Shown: positions 49,860 through 50,250 of the stretch, in pieces
Position numbering within the stretch: position 1 is the first letter of the stretch
Layout of the letters: each line of letters starts with the position of its first letter
Assembly (NCBI GenBank): GCA_902768335.1
Contig: CACXKR010000007.1
Location: 1-50,250, forward strand
Source of the DNA: an uncultured Erysipelotrichaceae bacterium
GTDB lineage: Bacteria > Bacillota_I > Bacilli_A > RFN20 > CAG-826
Length of the DNA: 50,250 nt
Direction: 5' to 3'
Made by a program: the position numbers and the translations under genes
Notes under the pieces: generated by a model
The model's input: only the letters and a program-made list of their open reading frames with translations
Database searches by the model: none
What the model was told of the DNA's origin: nothing

Positions 49860-50250
49860 TTATTCCCCTTGTGATTCGATATATTTTTTAATCGTTTCAA
49901 TGTTCGCTCCACCTGTCGAGATTAAGCAGAATGATTGAGACCAAAATGCTTCTTTATATAATCTAGATTTAATAGAAGGATATTCTTTTTTAATCAGTCT
50001 AGAAGAAGCAGATTTATAAGCATTGATGAATTTAGAAATATTGGAATTTGGTTCACTTCTAAATAGAACATGAACATGGTCGATATCATGATTCCATTCT
50101 TCCAAGACAATATTGTAATTATCTTGGATATATTCAAATATCTCTTTTAGCCTTTCAGATATTTTTTCATCAATCACCTTTTTACGATATTTAACTACCA
50201 AAATAAGGTGAAAATGAATGTTGAATACTGAATGGTTATTCCCTCTCAAT
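49860..50250 (-). CDS. tnpA: TnpA, IS200-type Y1 transposase (5' end at window edge)
   Basis: About 130 residues visible; the reading frame starts at or just outside the right edge (a TTG at 50249 is the first visible start, reading RGNNHSVFNIHFHLILVVKYR, which is nearly the normal N-terminus). HUH motif: DIDHVHVLFRSEPN near residue 58. Catalytic Tyr: GGANIETIKKYIESQ near 122. TnpA cuts and joins single-stranded DNA at the element ends. Appears intact apart from the edge. Confidence 0.9.
   Translation of the reverse strand, partial: LRGNNHSVFNIHFHLILVVKYRKKVIDEKISERLKEIFEYIQDNYNIVLEEWNHDIDHVHVLFRSEPNSNISKFINAYKSASSRLIKKEYPSIKSRLYKEAFWSQSFCLISTGGANIETIKKYIESQGE

Larger units (their letters stand above)
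48668..50250 (-). mobile_element. IS200/IS605-family insertion sequence (left end outside window)
   Basis: Consists of a TnpA (Y1 HUH transposase) and a TnpB gene, both on the minus strand, with a stem-loop at the right end near 48678-48699. The outer right boundary is placed at about 48668 from the conserved-looking GTATGTCAC next to the hairpin; this boundary is an estimate. No terminal inverted repeats or target duplication are expected for this family. It sits about 190 bases upstream of the TrpX-type leader. Confidence 0.85.

Noticed and set aside
1-50250. Mycoplasma-type code with TGA as tryptophan
   Set aside because: Genes use TGG for Trp and end in TGA at expected C-termini (truB, dtd), so the standard bacterial code applies.
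1-50250. tRNA or rRNA genes
   Set aside because: No intergenic stretch shows a cloverleaf with GTTCGA-type T-arm or rRNA core sequence; most gaps are too short.

Overview
The window is AT-rich, densely packed bacterial chromosome that reads with the standard bacterial code: tryptophans are TGG, and TGA is used as a true stop (for example at the ends of the truB-like and dtd-like genes). Gene content and order (rimP-nusA-infB-rbfA-truB-ribF-rpsO-pnp, FtsK/SpoIIIE, RNase J family, ECF transporters, glycogen/maltodextrin use, O-acetylserine-type cysteine synthase) suggest a small-genome, probably host-associated anaerobe of the Bacillota, class Bacilli, near the Erysipelotrichia/Mollicutes border. 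The taxonomy is inference from gene style only.

Layout. 1-7435: one operon for alpha-glucans, with the 3' part of a pullulanase, a small lipoprotein, a maltodextrin-type ABC importer (binding lipoprotein, MalF, MalG, and a MalK-type ATPase carrying an extra zinc ribbon) and a small membrane protein, closed by a terminator. 7440-9190: a membrane protein converging on a zinc-ribbon acyltransferase-like protein. 9200-13480: a 1363-residue secreted, membrane-anchored endonuclease I with Ig-like repeats, behind a promoter region full of dyads. 13500-17400: cysteine synthase, an AAA/DUF4143 ATPase with unusual repeats at its promoter, an ECF transporter S component, and nagB. 17400-19190: a two-gene operon, DUF3990 (ADP-ribosyltransferase-like fold) plus a helix-turn-helix protein, which looks like an uncharacterised toxin-antitoxin-type module. 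19190-20470: two small membrane proteins. 20500-30703: the translation/RNA cluster, interrupted between rbfA and truB by an inverted TtcA-like gene fused to a GNAT-like domain. 30706-33747: a GlpA/GlpB-like flavoprotein pair plus a DUF1667 protein. 33752-40096: a degenerate RNase J homologue, FtsK/SpoIIIE and an intracellular pullulanase. 40144-45466: SSB-like OB protein, PlsC, an RsmF-type rRNA methyltransferase (opposite strand), pyrimidine nucleoside phosphorylase, dtd and mnmA. 45467-48480: a TrpXYZ-type ABC importer on the minus strand behind an attenuator-like RNA leader. 48668-50250: an IS200/IS605-family element (TnpB and TnpA), running off the window.

How it fits together. External pullulanase and the ABC importer would debranch and take up maltodextrins, and the second, signal-less pullulanase would debranch glucans inside the cell. 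The secreted nuclease, nucleoside phosphorylase, NagB and the ECF and Trp-type importers fit a scavenging lifestyle.

Most notable: (i) at least six genes have a -10 element ending 6-7 bases before the start codon and no ribosome-binding site, so their mRNAs are probably leaderless; (ii) the DUF3990/HTH pair; (iii) a mutually exclusive antiterminator/terminator leader before the TrpX-type gene that I cannot assign to a known riboswitch; (iv) an RNase J paralogue that has lost nearly all metal ligands; (v) 23-base tandem repeats and an inverted repeat that brackets the promoter of the DUF4143 ATPase.
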